NCBI RefSeq assembly: GCF_963855985.1
Contig: NC_087090.1
Coordinates: 16,428,501-16,492,500, forward strand
From: Ostrinia nubilalis
Taxonomy: Eukaryota > Arthropoda > Insecta > Lepidoptera > Crambidae
Reading direction: 5' to 3'
Length of the DNA: 64,000 nt
Under the pieces are notes generated by a model. That model was not told where the DNA came from, did no database searches, and worked only from the letters and a program-made list of their open reading frames with translations. Every line of letters begins with the position of its first letter. Position 1 is the first letter of the stretch. Of this stretch, positions 34,340-46,200 are shown one piece after another. A program made the position numbers and the translations under genes.

Positions 34340-34527
34340 TTTTACTACCGGTCAAAAACGCGCGGTTCCGAGCGCATCAGAGTCAAAGAAGTGTATGTAT
34401 TGGTGACAGCGTATATTTCCATCCCTTTCGTCCAAAGCGAGAGGGCAGTGTGAGCTACGTAAAGAAGTAGCCTTGCAAGAGTTGCATGAACAGTAGGCGC
34501 GCGAGTTCATGTCCATCCTGAGGAATG
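34340..34527 (-). repeat. Probable dispersed repeat with coding-like reading
   Basis: The minus strand has an open stretch including MDMNSRAYCSCNSC and HCPLALDERDGN, ending in TAG near 34345. No start context or family is known to me. A 27-bp piece (gatggacatgaactcgcgcg...) recurs in opposite orientation at 35757-35783. Confidence 0.3.
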
Positions 34528-34828
34528 CGGTAGTGCTGTTACCTAACTAATTATGCTAATGTCGATATCGATAATTATTACCAATTAAGTAGGTCAACCT
34601 TATCTATTCCATATTTTTTGCAACTTATAAGCAAGTAAACTATACATTTCTGTAACACTTCCTACATGTGGGGTTTACTGGGGTTGCCTCGAAGAAATTG
34701 CTTTAATTTACTGTCTTTTTTTTCCTCGACGCACATCTGTAGGACATTTCTCGCCATTTCTCGTGCTTGGTTATGAATTATAAAAGGTTTTTTTCTACCT
34801 AAACTTGTTGAAGGCGAAGTACTCATGA

Positions 34829-35611
34829 ATGAAGAATGTTCACTAATTTTGTTTTTTAGCTTTCTGTATTCTCTGTTAAAAATAAAAAATACTCGTGAAA
34901 GAATTATTTCGATACGTCAATTAGTTTCCAAGATATTGAATTTTAAAAGTGCGGGCGGCGGCCGGCCCGCCATTTTATGCGCGTGACGTCATATTACAGT
35001 GACTGGCTCATATTTGTATGGGTGGAATCTTGCAAACTGAATTAAGACCCACTTCCAGGCAACCGATTAAGCTGAAATTTCGCAAACACATGTGATTTGG
35101 ATGACCATGCAATATTATGATGACATGGAGCTGATCTGATGATGGAGCTGGAAGGTGGCCATAGGAACTCTATAATAAAACGACTTAAATCCATCGAGTT
35201 TGGGCTCGTTCGTTTTGTATTGATGAGTACTTTAATTCTATATAGTAATCAGGGTCTAATGATGGAGCTGGAAGGTAATTCGCAATAAAACGACACAATC
35301 GCATCAAGATTGGGTTTGGTTCAATTTTAATTTCTGTGATGGGTCTGGGTGTTAATATGTATAATAAGTTTGTATTTACAAAAAAAATGTATTTAAGTAT
35401 GTTTATATCCGTTTTCTAGTGAGCGGACACTGTGAATGTACGTCACGCGCGGTCACGTGACCGTCGGCGGGACTCGATATTTTAGCGAACTTTGAATGCC
35501 TATAAAATCATAACTACTGGGTATTTTTGAATGAAATAAAAACTAATGTATTTGTAAATGTAAAAGCCTAACTGTAACATAGGTTTCAAGTGATTTTGCA
35601 TACCTAGTAAC
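34829..35611 (+). repeat. ~785-bp dispersed repeat, copy 1
   Basis: Over 95% similar by eye to 57369-58160, from 'aatgaagaatgttcactaat' to 'cctagtaacattctcaatta'. The ends form an imperfect inverted pair (gaagaatgttcacta / tagtaacattctcaa), suggesting a DNA element. It contains duplicated 'gatggagctggaaggt' motifs. No coding frame is seen. Confidence 0.8.
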
Positions 35612-35938
35612 ATTCTCAATTACACAAAATAACAACACAAAAACAAAATGTCGACAAGCACGCGTCACCGTCGTCAAGGACAACACTCAACTGCGGACGA
35701 ATGCGGCGTGGAGGGTGGGGGCGGGGCACGCTGACCCCGCGTGCCTCCTCAGGCCCCGATGGACATGAACTCGCGCGCCTACTGTATGTGCTTGTTCACG
35801 TTGACTCGCGGGCGCGGTGACGAAATATCAAACATAATATGTAGTGATTCCAAGTGTACGAAACGCAGGTGCGGTCTAACTAGCGGGCAAGCTAGCGACT
35901 GGTGCGCGCGGAGCGCTCGCGGTAATTTCAACGCGTGA

Positions 35939-37005
35939 GGCCTCATTCGCACGAGAGTTTAAACAGCGTTGCGTTATAACCCGGCGTCAGCGCTTTTATA
36001 ACGTCTTCAATGTGATCATTCATACGAACGCTTTTAAATCACTTTCGTCTCGTCCCTCGCTTTAGTAAGACGGGAATGGTTTCTGCAAAATTACTAGCAA
36101 TAGCAATTTGTGTTGCTAGAAGACGAAGAAAGAAACAAAGGACATTCATACATCCTCTGAATGAACAGAGATACTTAAGACAAATGTATACCATGATTGA
36201 TATTTTTGGAGTCGGTGCCGGTAAATTTAGAACATTTCTTGAGCTTGGCACTGAGCAGGCTGGCACCGACTCCAAGAATATCTCGAATCTACGATTATTC
36301 TGTCAAACTCTTTGTTTAACTGACTTTATCGTACGTTATGAACTGTCAAATGATTACGATTGCTTTACACAATTCCACCTCTGGTTACAAAAACTGTTGT
36401 TTTGGGTTCTGGAAGTTCTGGAAACCCGAACGACATCAGAACGCGTTTTTCAGCGTGCCTGCTGTATCTTTTTGGTAAATAGTAGGTACTGGATTAACGG
36501 ACTAAGGATAATTTAACGGAAGTTAACGAGTCCGTTAACATTTTTGAAAGTTAACTTAAAAGTTAATCCGTTAATAGAAATGTTAACTTCGTTAGTTAAC
36601 GATTAACGGATTAACGAGTTAATGCCCAGCTATGGTTTTTGCGTATAGAAGTGGCCGAGATTCAACTTCTAAAATAAGGACTTCAGGATCCCACCCACGA
36701 CATCGTATCGACGTTCTCGACAAGCACGCCCAAAAAACAAAACAGAACAAACACGTCCGACCACTAAGAGAGCGCGCGGCGTACTGATCGCAGCGCCGGC
36801 GCTTTTTTAACGCTCGTGTGAATAATAATATAAAGTTTCATACGGCCTATTCCCAACGCTCTGCGTTGAAAATGCAACACTGCTCGATAAAAAAGCGTCG
36901 CGTTTTAAAAGCGCCGACGTGTGAACACGTACTTGGTTATGCATATGTTCTATTTGAACGCTTTTTTAACGGACGTTAAAAAAGCTCTCGTGTGAATTAG
37001 GCCTG
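35939..37005. mobile_element. ~1.07-kb DNA transposon remnant, possibly PIF/Harbinger-like
   Basis: Terminal inverted repeats 'ggcctcattcgcacgagag' (35939) and 'ctctcgtgtgaattaggcc' (to 37005) are flanked by TGA on each side. The 3-bp duplication and an internal basic frame fit PIF/Harbinger. Subterminal 'aacgcttttt' and 'gcgcttttttaacg' motifs recur. Confidence 0.7.
36076..36516 (+). pseudogene. Degenerate transposon ORF (possible Harbinger relic)
   Basis: A 146-codon frame starting RRRRKKQRTFIHPLNEQR, which recalls the N-terminal region preceding Harbinger transposases (basic run, then WVHPIN-like). The remainder has no catalytic DDE motif and is too short, so it is a relic if the assignment is right. 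Confidence 0.4.
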
Positions 37006-37269
37006 AATATGTTTGTGTGTGTTCATGTCAAACTAGCGGCGGCGCGCGCGTTTCACTCGCGACGTCAGGTAAGTTCAACCAGTTTGAACTTGTCGCTAGA
37101 AACGATAGTACGTCACACTCGCGCGAACGCCTGGTGGTTAATGTGAACACGAGCTCGCAATGTTTCCCGCGCCCGCACCCGCCCGCGCCCGCGCGTACCT
37201 ACGTGAACAAGCACTATGTAATGGGAAGGGTTATAAAATAAAACGCAAGTTTAATAGATGCGTGTATTG

Positions 37270-40200
37270 CTACAAGGAGAACTGGTAGGTGGCGGGGCGC
37301 GCGCGGCACAGCCCGCGGCGCTGCGTGCTGCCGCAGCACGACCAGTGCCGCGCGCCCGGCCAGCCCGCGTGCCCGTGCCCGCAGCCTGGGAAATAAATAC
37401 ATAAATGTGGACACAGGGGGAGCGATAAAGCAGAGTAAATACAAATGAGTAGGTCATCTTCATAGAAACGCACTGAGCACGGTTTGTATGTGAGCGCGCC
37501 AATACGTATGCGGCGCGCACGCACACACTGACAAAATTCGGCACAACCCGCTAATCCACGCTAAAAGACAATGCCGGAAATTGGCGTCTTTTTTTTTTCG
37601 CGCGGCCATCGACCAAACTTTGTTTTTTGATTACAAAATAGTGTAATAAACCAAACTTACTATGACATGTATACCTCTAAACTCAGTCTGAACTGAGTTA
37701 CGAGCATCACACGCGGCGCGCTCACATACAAACCGCGCTCGGTGCGTTCCTATGAAGATGACCTACTCATTTGTATTTACTCTGCTTTATCGCTCCCCCG
37801 CGGTGTCCACATTATCTACTCATTTATATTTACTCTAGATAAAGCGAGCGCCATATTTGTCAGGTTTCATTTTTTTCTAAAGTTTTGTTCTGGCACAAAG
37901 AATACCACCCCACTATTCCAGTGATTGTCGTAAGGGCGACATCAGAGCCAGCTGGCGTCAACTGTTTTGACCAATCGTATCGCAGAATCGAAGAAGCGCG
38001 TCTGTATTGGAGACGTTAAAAATTACCGTAATCGGGGCACAGGTCTCTCCCCAACCCGTCGTATTCGTACGTAAACAAGCATCAGTTTAGGCAAATGAAA
38101 CAAAACAGTGTCAACTTCAGATTCTCTTGACGCAAGAAGCCATAAATAACAAAAAAAGAAACTAAATTAAGTTCAGTTTAAAAAGTTATAGTATAATGAG
38201 AATCTACATCAAGACTAAATGTTACGTCTTCTGTCAGTAAGTAAATACAGCCGAAGTGCTTTCATATCCCTTAGACCAGTGTTTTTCAACCTTTTTCATT
38301 ACACGACCCCCCCTAGTATGAAAAAATTTTTGGCGACCCCCCGACCGTTCGCTTTTTTTTTCATGCATTTTATAATGTTGCAAAGATGTTTGTAGGGACC
38401 GACTACTTCAATCCATACAACATTTGCATAATTAGATTTCGGATTAATCTGTCTTTATAAGAATTTTTTTTACTGAAGTAGTTTTTACGAGCTCTCGCGA
38501 CCCCCCAGGGGGTCTGCCTTAGACTATATTTACTGTCCGTCGTACCTTTATACCCTCCAGCCATGGTGGCGCCGCAGCCGCAGGTGACGTCACGCTTGCC
38601 GCCCGACGAGCAAAACGCGCAGCAATGAAATTGCCCGCTATGGGCCTTGGACACTCGCGCTGCACATGGGAATGGACTGCCCTGAAATAAGTATTGAAGG
38701 TGCTGTCAATAAGCTCTTCTTCTTAGGCCCGGTTTTTTGATTCGTAGTTAAAATAACCAATGGTCAAATTTGACAGATGTCAAATGACAAGTGGTTAAAT
38801 ATCAGAAAAAAATGTTTTTTGAACAATGGTTAGCTCGACTTTTAATACATTTTTTAACTATTAGTTAACATTTTGTTAATATTTAACTTAGTAGCAAAAT
38901 TTAACAATTTGTTATATTAACTATGAATCCTTAGATTAATAAAGCCTAGATAGATAGTCAATGCACGAAAGGTGAGGCAGTTTTTAGGGAGCCGGCACGG
39001 CTTACCCGTAAACGTCACATGAACTGTCAAAGTGAAAAATTGGTAAACACGTCCGACGAATTTTAATAAATTATAATGGTTTGTGCTGTGAAAGGGTGTC
39101 TAAAATACATCAGAAAAACGAAAGAAAGTGACCAGTGTTACATTTCATAAGTAAGTACTACAATTCGACGCATATTTTGCTTGAATTTGGCTTTCAAAAA
39201 TTAAATACGGGAATGATACCAGTAACAAGAAAATTTATTTCCCAATTGTTCGCCGTACAAATACACTTCCTTTTTTATGAAATCGAGACTTTTAAGTCGA
39301 TTTATCTTATTGTTATTAGGTAGATACTTTGAATTCAATAAATAAGTAAGTAAATGATGCGTTTTGTTTTTGTTAATTATACAATAATTAAAAACGTATT
39401 AAAAATTTCCCTACTTTCGGGAAAATCGCCTTCACTGTCTACACTCCCCAATAAAATTGACACTAATGACATAAGATTTTTGCCTCACTCTTGACGAAGC
39501 GTTTGTATGAAGACTATCCATCTAGGTTTTATTAATCTAAGTATGAATCAAAAAACTTAGGCGAAGAAAATACTGAGCTCAAAGGGCGTTTGGTTGCTGT
39601 CTGCTAAAGGATACGTGAGCCTTTTTTATGTACAAAGTACTTTATGGACTGTCTTGTGTCTGTAACACAGGATCTAACCCAGGGGTTCCCTACGTTTTAT
39701 CGAAAGTCGTTTCATCGAAGGTCGTTTCATCGAAGCCGTTTCATCGATTGGTCATAATCTCGAACGTACGAAATATCGAATGCCGTATCATCGAATGGTC
39801 ACATTATCGAATAGTCGAATCATCGAATATCTTAGCGTCAAAAGGTTATGTATGTATTAAAGAGTTACCTACTTACTAATAAAAGTTAGTAACTCGCTGA
39901 ACACTTGTTTAGACTTTAGAGTGACGTTTAATATGGAAATGTCACTTTAAACTACTATTCAACGAGTGTGTAACTTTTTAATAGTAAGGGAGTTAATCAT
40001 GACATCGATATAAAAATGTGTTTATAAAGTGAAAATAGCTATTAACTATAACACAAAAGCGTTCGGCCACCAGACCTGGATGTATGATGCACTCACGCCT
40101 TAGCCTTAGTACAAACTAAATAAAAAAAAATACATCCATACGGCGAAATCCAACTTTGACGTTCTAAATTTAAATCACTTTACCGCCCTTTTACTATTTT

Positions 40201-43200
40201 GGTGGTTTGAAAACGCATTTTCTTGATACTTAACATAATACTTAACCACATGTCACTAAAAAAAACTTGATAGTTGGATATTTTAAGTTACGGAAAAAAA
40301 GTTGGGTTTAAACTAACTTAGGCTAACTTGTACCACCTAACTTTGACCGTATCTATGACGATACCTAACCGGTGTTTTATGTTAGAGTTTGACAGATTTT
40401 TGACGTTTGTCACAGTTAAAGTAAGATGGTGCAAGTCAGCCTGACGTCACCTTCCATGTTGCCATATTTGATACTTATTAAACAACCTTTCGACACTTAC
40501 CCCGTTACTTATAAAACTTACACGCTCGTTGAACAGTGTTTTAAAGTGACGTTTAGTATGGAAATGTCATTTTAAAACAGTGTTCAACAACTGTGTAACT
40601 TTTTATTAGTAAGGGGGTAAGACTCTAAGGCCCGTTTTCATCATCAATCCCAAACTTTTAAGTGACCCCTGTGGTAACACATAACAGGAATTTTGTTTTC
40701 ATAGGGGTCACTTAAAAATTAGGGATTGATGGTGAAAACAGGCATAAGACATTCGATGATTCGACCATTCGATAATGTGACCATTCGATGATACGGCATT
40801 CGATATTTCGTACGTTCGAGATTATGACCAATCGATGAAACGGCTTCGATGAAACGACCTTCGATGAAACGACTTTCGATAAAACGTAGGGAACCGCTAA
40901 CCCAGGTAAGCCTCGTACTCGGTGGATCACCGGCCTGGTGAAGATGGATGCGGAACTTTTAGCGGCAGGCTTTTGACCGCTTTTGTCCAGCAGTTGACGT
41001 CTTTACATTCGGTGTTCTATTACCCTGTATTGTTGTTACCTTGATAGGCGTATTGTTAAGCGTAACAGCGAGCAGGTAGGCACCGGGCGCGGGCGGCGCT
41101 ACCCGCAGCGCGTAGGAGCCGTCGCCGCGGTCGCGTACCCTCGCCGCTGCGGGCGCCGCGCTCGAATCACGCCGGCGGAAGTACCCGCAAACCTGGAATG
41201 AGGGTACTTGTTCATGTGTGGAGTTGAGTTGGATGCACTTCAGAAGTGTTCTGTATTTCTGCAATAAATCATTGTATTAGATCACTAGCTTTCCGCCCGC
41301 GGCTTCGCCCGCGTGGATTTTGTCTGTCACAGAAAAACAATATCGCGCGCGTATTTGCTCACCGTTTAGACCTACCCTGGACTACGACAAACATTTTAAA
41401 CCCAAAATCAGCTCAATCGGCCCAGCCGTTCTCGAGTTTTAATCAGACTAACGAACATAAATTCATTTTTATTTATACAGGGTGTTAGGTAAATGGGTAT
41501 ATGAGCCGATACTAGCCCATGTTAACATGGGCATATACATGGTATGGTGAAGTCAGAAAGGACAATGTTCGTTCTCCATACATTGTTCGCCGTTAGATCA
41601 ACAGTGCCGAAAAAATACTTTCTAGGTTCTAAATGACACAAATCTTTATGTAGGAACAATTATACCTGGCGGACCAATTCTATAAACTTATTGATAGCAA
41701 TATTGTAATCATAACCTCTTACTTACTAGTATTGTATTATATTATTTTATGCACATCGATTTGGGAGATGTTCTGTATTGTAGTTGTCGCAGCCAAATTG
41801 TATTATAATATTGGACGGGTTTTGGAAATAGCTCGGCGTTCCACTATGATTTATTACTTACATTTTGCACGTAAATAAATAACATGAATCCTATGTTTAC
41901 TTTCCACTCTTGACATTTAACACGTGACTTACCAAACTAACTATCTCCATGGTTACCGTCTTAGTCTATGCATGACTAGGGATTGAACAACTTTTAATTG
42001 AATATTATTAACAATTCTCTATAATTTATCGATTGAAAAATATTCGGTATTTGAATCGAAAGATATATTCAATTTTATCAATATCAAAATATTCAATTTT
42101 AATAATAAAATAAATATTATTTACTACTACCTATGAAATGTTCTGAACATTGCCTGGAGCGCTCCCCCAATCCTGGGTTTTCCCTTTCCAAGCTGAGAGG
42201 ACATCATTTTGGTTCTATCGATACATTATAAAGGTACTTAATATTTGAAATGTATTACCAATTATTGTTATAAGCATTTTGAGCGAATAAAACTTTCAAT
42301 TCTATTAGAACTTTAGACATTTCTCTCACTTTAAGTGGCATTGGATTTTTCATCGGATTTTGAAACTGTTACAGATATATTAAAGATGATCCCATATTGT
42401 TGTCATTGTCTATATCAGTGTTATGATCACAATTCTTTTTATTTTATTCATAACCTTCGACCAGTTGGACACATTAGATAGATTCTTGTAGTATCGTGCA
42501 ATATATTTTTAACTTTTAATTAAAATCTAGTCATACTGTAGCAATATGGACGATTTATTTTATTTACAAGATCGGTATCTTATTGTCTATGATGACCGCA
42601 GTCAACATCACTATTACATGGATTCATAACAATGAAGTACGGCATTGCCTTGTGCCGATTTTACATAGATTTTATCCACACAAATTATGGAACTTCATAG
42701 GATATGGAGCAGGCCACGCCCTAAAATGTCCGGATGTCGTCATAGTATTATAGAATACATATAAAAGACTTTTATTATTTCATTTTCTAATCCTCAAGTG
42801 TCCGTTACAATCTAATTAATATTTAAGTATTCAAAAAGTAAGAGATTAATTTTGATACTTTACTGCTGTGCCCAGGAATCTAAGGCGGTTTCTGACAATG
42901 TCCTTTGATATTGTCATTTTATTTTTTTTAATTTTCATACAAAATACATTTTATAAAATCCGATTTGCATAAAAATTAAAATAATTAAAATGAAGATTAT
43001 CCATTTTCTGACTTCACCATACCATTTATATGACCATGTTAACATGGGCTAGTGTCGGCTCATATACCCATATACCTAAAACTCTGTATAGATAAACCTA
43101 GCTAGATAGAGATATCTAGATTTTACCTGTTCACCCCCACACCATATTCGCTCTCCGCTGCTATCTCGTAACTCTAGAATAGCTTCATGTGGGTAATCTA

Positions 43201-46200
43201 CTTGAAGGTCTTGAAGTCCTGAAAACATTTAAGTTGGTCATCATTCGAATGCCCCAGATTAAACCAACTTTAAAGCCTGTTTCACGATTAGTTGATAAAG
43301 TTTCCAGGTAGGTACCTACTCGTCCCATGGTCTCTTACCCTCAGTATTCAGCACACATTTGTCTGGATCAGGTGCGCACGTCAGCAGCCGCCCTACGAGC
43401 GTAGAGTCATGGACGGCGGGCGCGGTGGCCGCAAACCGAAGCTCGCAGCGAGGAGGTTCCGCTAGCGGTTGCAGCTCTGTTAGTTTCTCAAGCCGCCGGG
43501 ATACGGCCCCGCTGAGCGAGAGAAGCTCGTCTTCCTTGGCTTCAGATAGCACCTGGGAAGGCAGAGGAAGTTTTCACAAAGGACAAGAGGAATAGAAAAG
43601 AATTTGGAAAGAGTTAATAGGTGTAGCGCGGTGAGGTAATCTGCCCAAGGCCGCAAGGCAGACTCAATTCCACACGTCTTCCGCTATTTGGCCAGTATGT
43701 TTTGGTATGGCCATGGGTTTGTCTCTATGAATCTGGAAAGAAAGTTTTTGGCCTACACTCCCCCCGCTTAGCTAGACGGGCTGGAGAAGCCCGATGAAAT
43801 GATTCCCACGGGATGAATGAGAATGATCCTACCGGAATTTTGGCAAATTGCTGAAAACTTACCTCCTCCCTCAGTAAACTTCACAGTGTCCCTGTGCTCT
43901 ATCATGAAGCTTCTCGTATCTTCTCATCCACTCTGTCAAATCATACGACCAGCTGAGTGCCGGTAGCGGTCCCGCATCATGCACACCGCCTGGCAGTGGG
44001 TCTCCACTTGTAGGTATTACTGTCCTTCTTACCTCCTCAGCAAACTTCACAGCTTCAACCGCGTGCTGCGCCCTATCATGCAGCTCTCTCGTCTTCTCGT
44101 CTACTCTGCTGCTAACAGTCCAAGTAAAGGCCGTCCACTGCCCGCCGGGGTATACGGGGGTTAGGTATTGGCAAATGGCTCAAGTTGACTCCTACCTCCT
44201 CAGCGAACTTCACAGCGTCAACCGCGGGCTACACCCTATCATGCAGCTCTCGCGTCTTCTCGTCCAGTCTCTGTCGTTAGCGGTCCCGCTCCACTGCCTG
44301 CTGGTATTGTTATTAGGTATTGGCAAATGGATCAAGTTAAGACTCCTACCTCCTCGGCGAACTTCACTGCGTCAACCGCATGCCGCTCCCGTGTCTTCTC
44401 GTCTACCCTCTGCCGGTAGCGGTCGCGGGCTCTGGCTGCGGCCATGCACACCGCTCGGCCGTGGGCCTCCACTGCCCGCCTGCATCCTGTATCTGTCCTT
44501 ACCTCCTCAGCAAACTTCACAGCGTCAACCGCATGCTGCGCCCTATCATGCAGCTCTCGTGTCTTCTCGTCTACCCTCTGCCGGTAGCGGTCGTAAGCTA
44601 TGCTTCATCGCTTATTCTGTGTTCTTTCCTTACCTCCTCTGCAAACTTCACAGCGTCAACCGCGTGCTGCGCCCTATCATGCAGCTCTCGTGTCTTCTCG
44701 TCAACCCTCTGCCGGTAGCGGTCGCGGGCTCTGGCTGCGGCCATGCACACAGCTCGACCGTGGGCCTCCACCGCCCGCCGGTACTGATCTGCCCACGCTT
44801 GGACTTCGCTCTCTACGCGGGCTGCTTGGGACTGAAAGTGAAATGAGTGATCTATTTTTCTGTTTAATCCCATTTTTTTGTAAACTCAAATGCTTGAACA
44901 ACGAACTTCATATTCGACCGTAAAATATAATAAGAAAAGAGAAGATTGATTGTCAGTCCTTCATGAGAACACCACTGGACGTATCTATGAAAATCGTTTT
45001 ATTGCTCACACATCGGACTGAATATTATATTAGGCGTCCACGAAGGCTATGTCACAGGGTATGTCTGGTGCCCACTCCAGAATGTTGGGCTAATCGATTC
45101 GAAGAGTTGATAGTACTCAATCATCACTCGTGCATGAGGTATGATATCATCTGTTTATTTGCCACTTACATCAGCTTCAAAAGCAGTCGAGCTGAGTATC
45201 CTCACGGCTCTCTCTACGTTCTCGGGAACATGCTTGGCCCTCTCGCACGCGTCTCGAAGCAGACGAGCGCGTTCCGCCGCCGCCCGCGCAGCGTTCGCTA
45301 ATGCGTGCCCTGAATGGGACACGAGGCAGCAGTCGCGGCAGACTACCTGGGAAGGTAAGAGAAGGGTAGTAGACTCAACAACGTCAAGTTACATTGATGT
45401 CTTCACTGGTTGATTCTGATAAATCCTTTTATATTTGGCCACGTCATTCTCACAACTGGGTCAAAATAATGGATTTTCTACCACTGCCAGCAACTTTGTG
45501 TAGATATGTCATCTCATCTAGCTAGATCTGGCCTCTAACTAGAATACAGCTAAAGAACCTAAAGCATCGCTTGTTGCTAGTTCAGTCAGTTGATTCTTTG
45601 GAATATTCCAGTAGCGAATTTCATTCTGATCTGCTCGTACTTTGCTGCTGTGGTCTGTCAAACTCAGTTGTTCCATTGTGGCAGCAACACAAGTGACCTC
45701 AACCAAATCCCTCATATGTATAAATTGGATACCTAAATACTACTGTTTACCTGCTGGCACGTGGCGCAGTACACCGTGAGCTCAGCCCTTGGATGCTGGC
45801 TGCAGTACTTGGGCGGCAGCGGATCCAGTGGGTGCAAGGAATGTCTGGCCGTCGCCTTCTGCCGGCCGTGTGCCTCGCTGCACGACGTGCAGACGCTCAC
45901 CAAGCATTGGTTGCAGCGGCTTTCGGCCTGGACAGATGGTAAGGAAGTCATCTTCTTACAGTGGATTAGCATATACGGTAGACCAGAAGGTGGAGGGAAC
46001 GTCGCGCCGATGTGCAGTTTGTGGGCCTCGCCGCTACATTTAGATACTTGCTGAAAATTGTAAACCAAAGGTGAGGAAAGGAGCTCCTAAAGAATAATAA
46101 CTGTAAAAATCTTATATCAGGAAGACCCTGGGGCATATTTTACTTCAGAAACGTCTGTTAGTTGAGTCACTACATATTACACCTCAACAAGCTTGTTAAC

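Noticed and set aside
41284..41488. 80-codon frame starting in the dispersed repeat
   Set aside because: Entirely within a high-copy repeat and the start of the foldback element.
44175..44846. 223-codon plus-strand frame (repeated LLSELHSVNRGLHPIMQL)
   Set aside because: It is the antisense shadow of the tandem TRIM45 exon 6 copies. The minus strand gives the conserved coiled-coil peptide.
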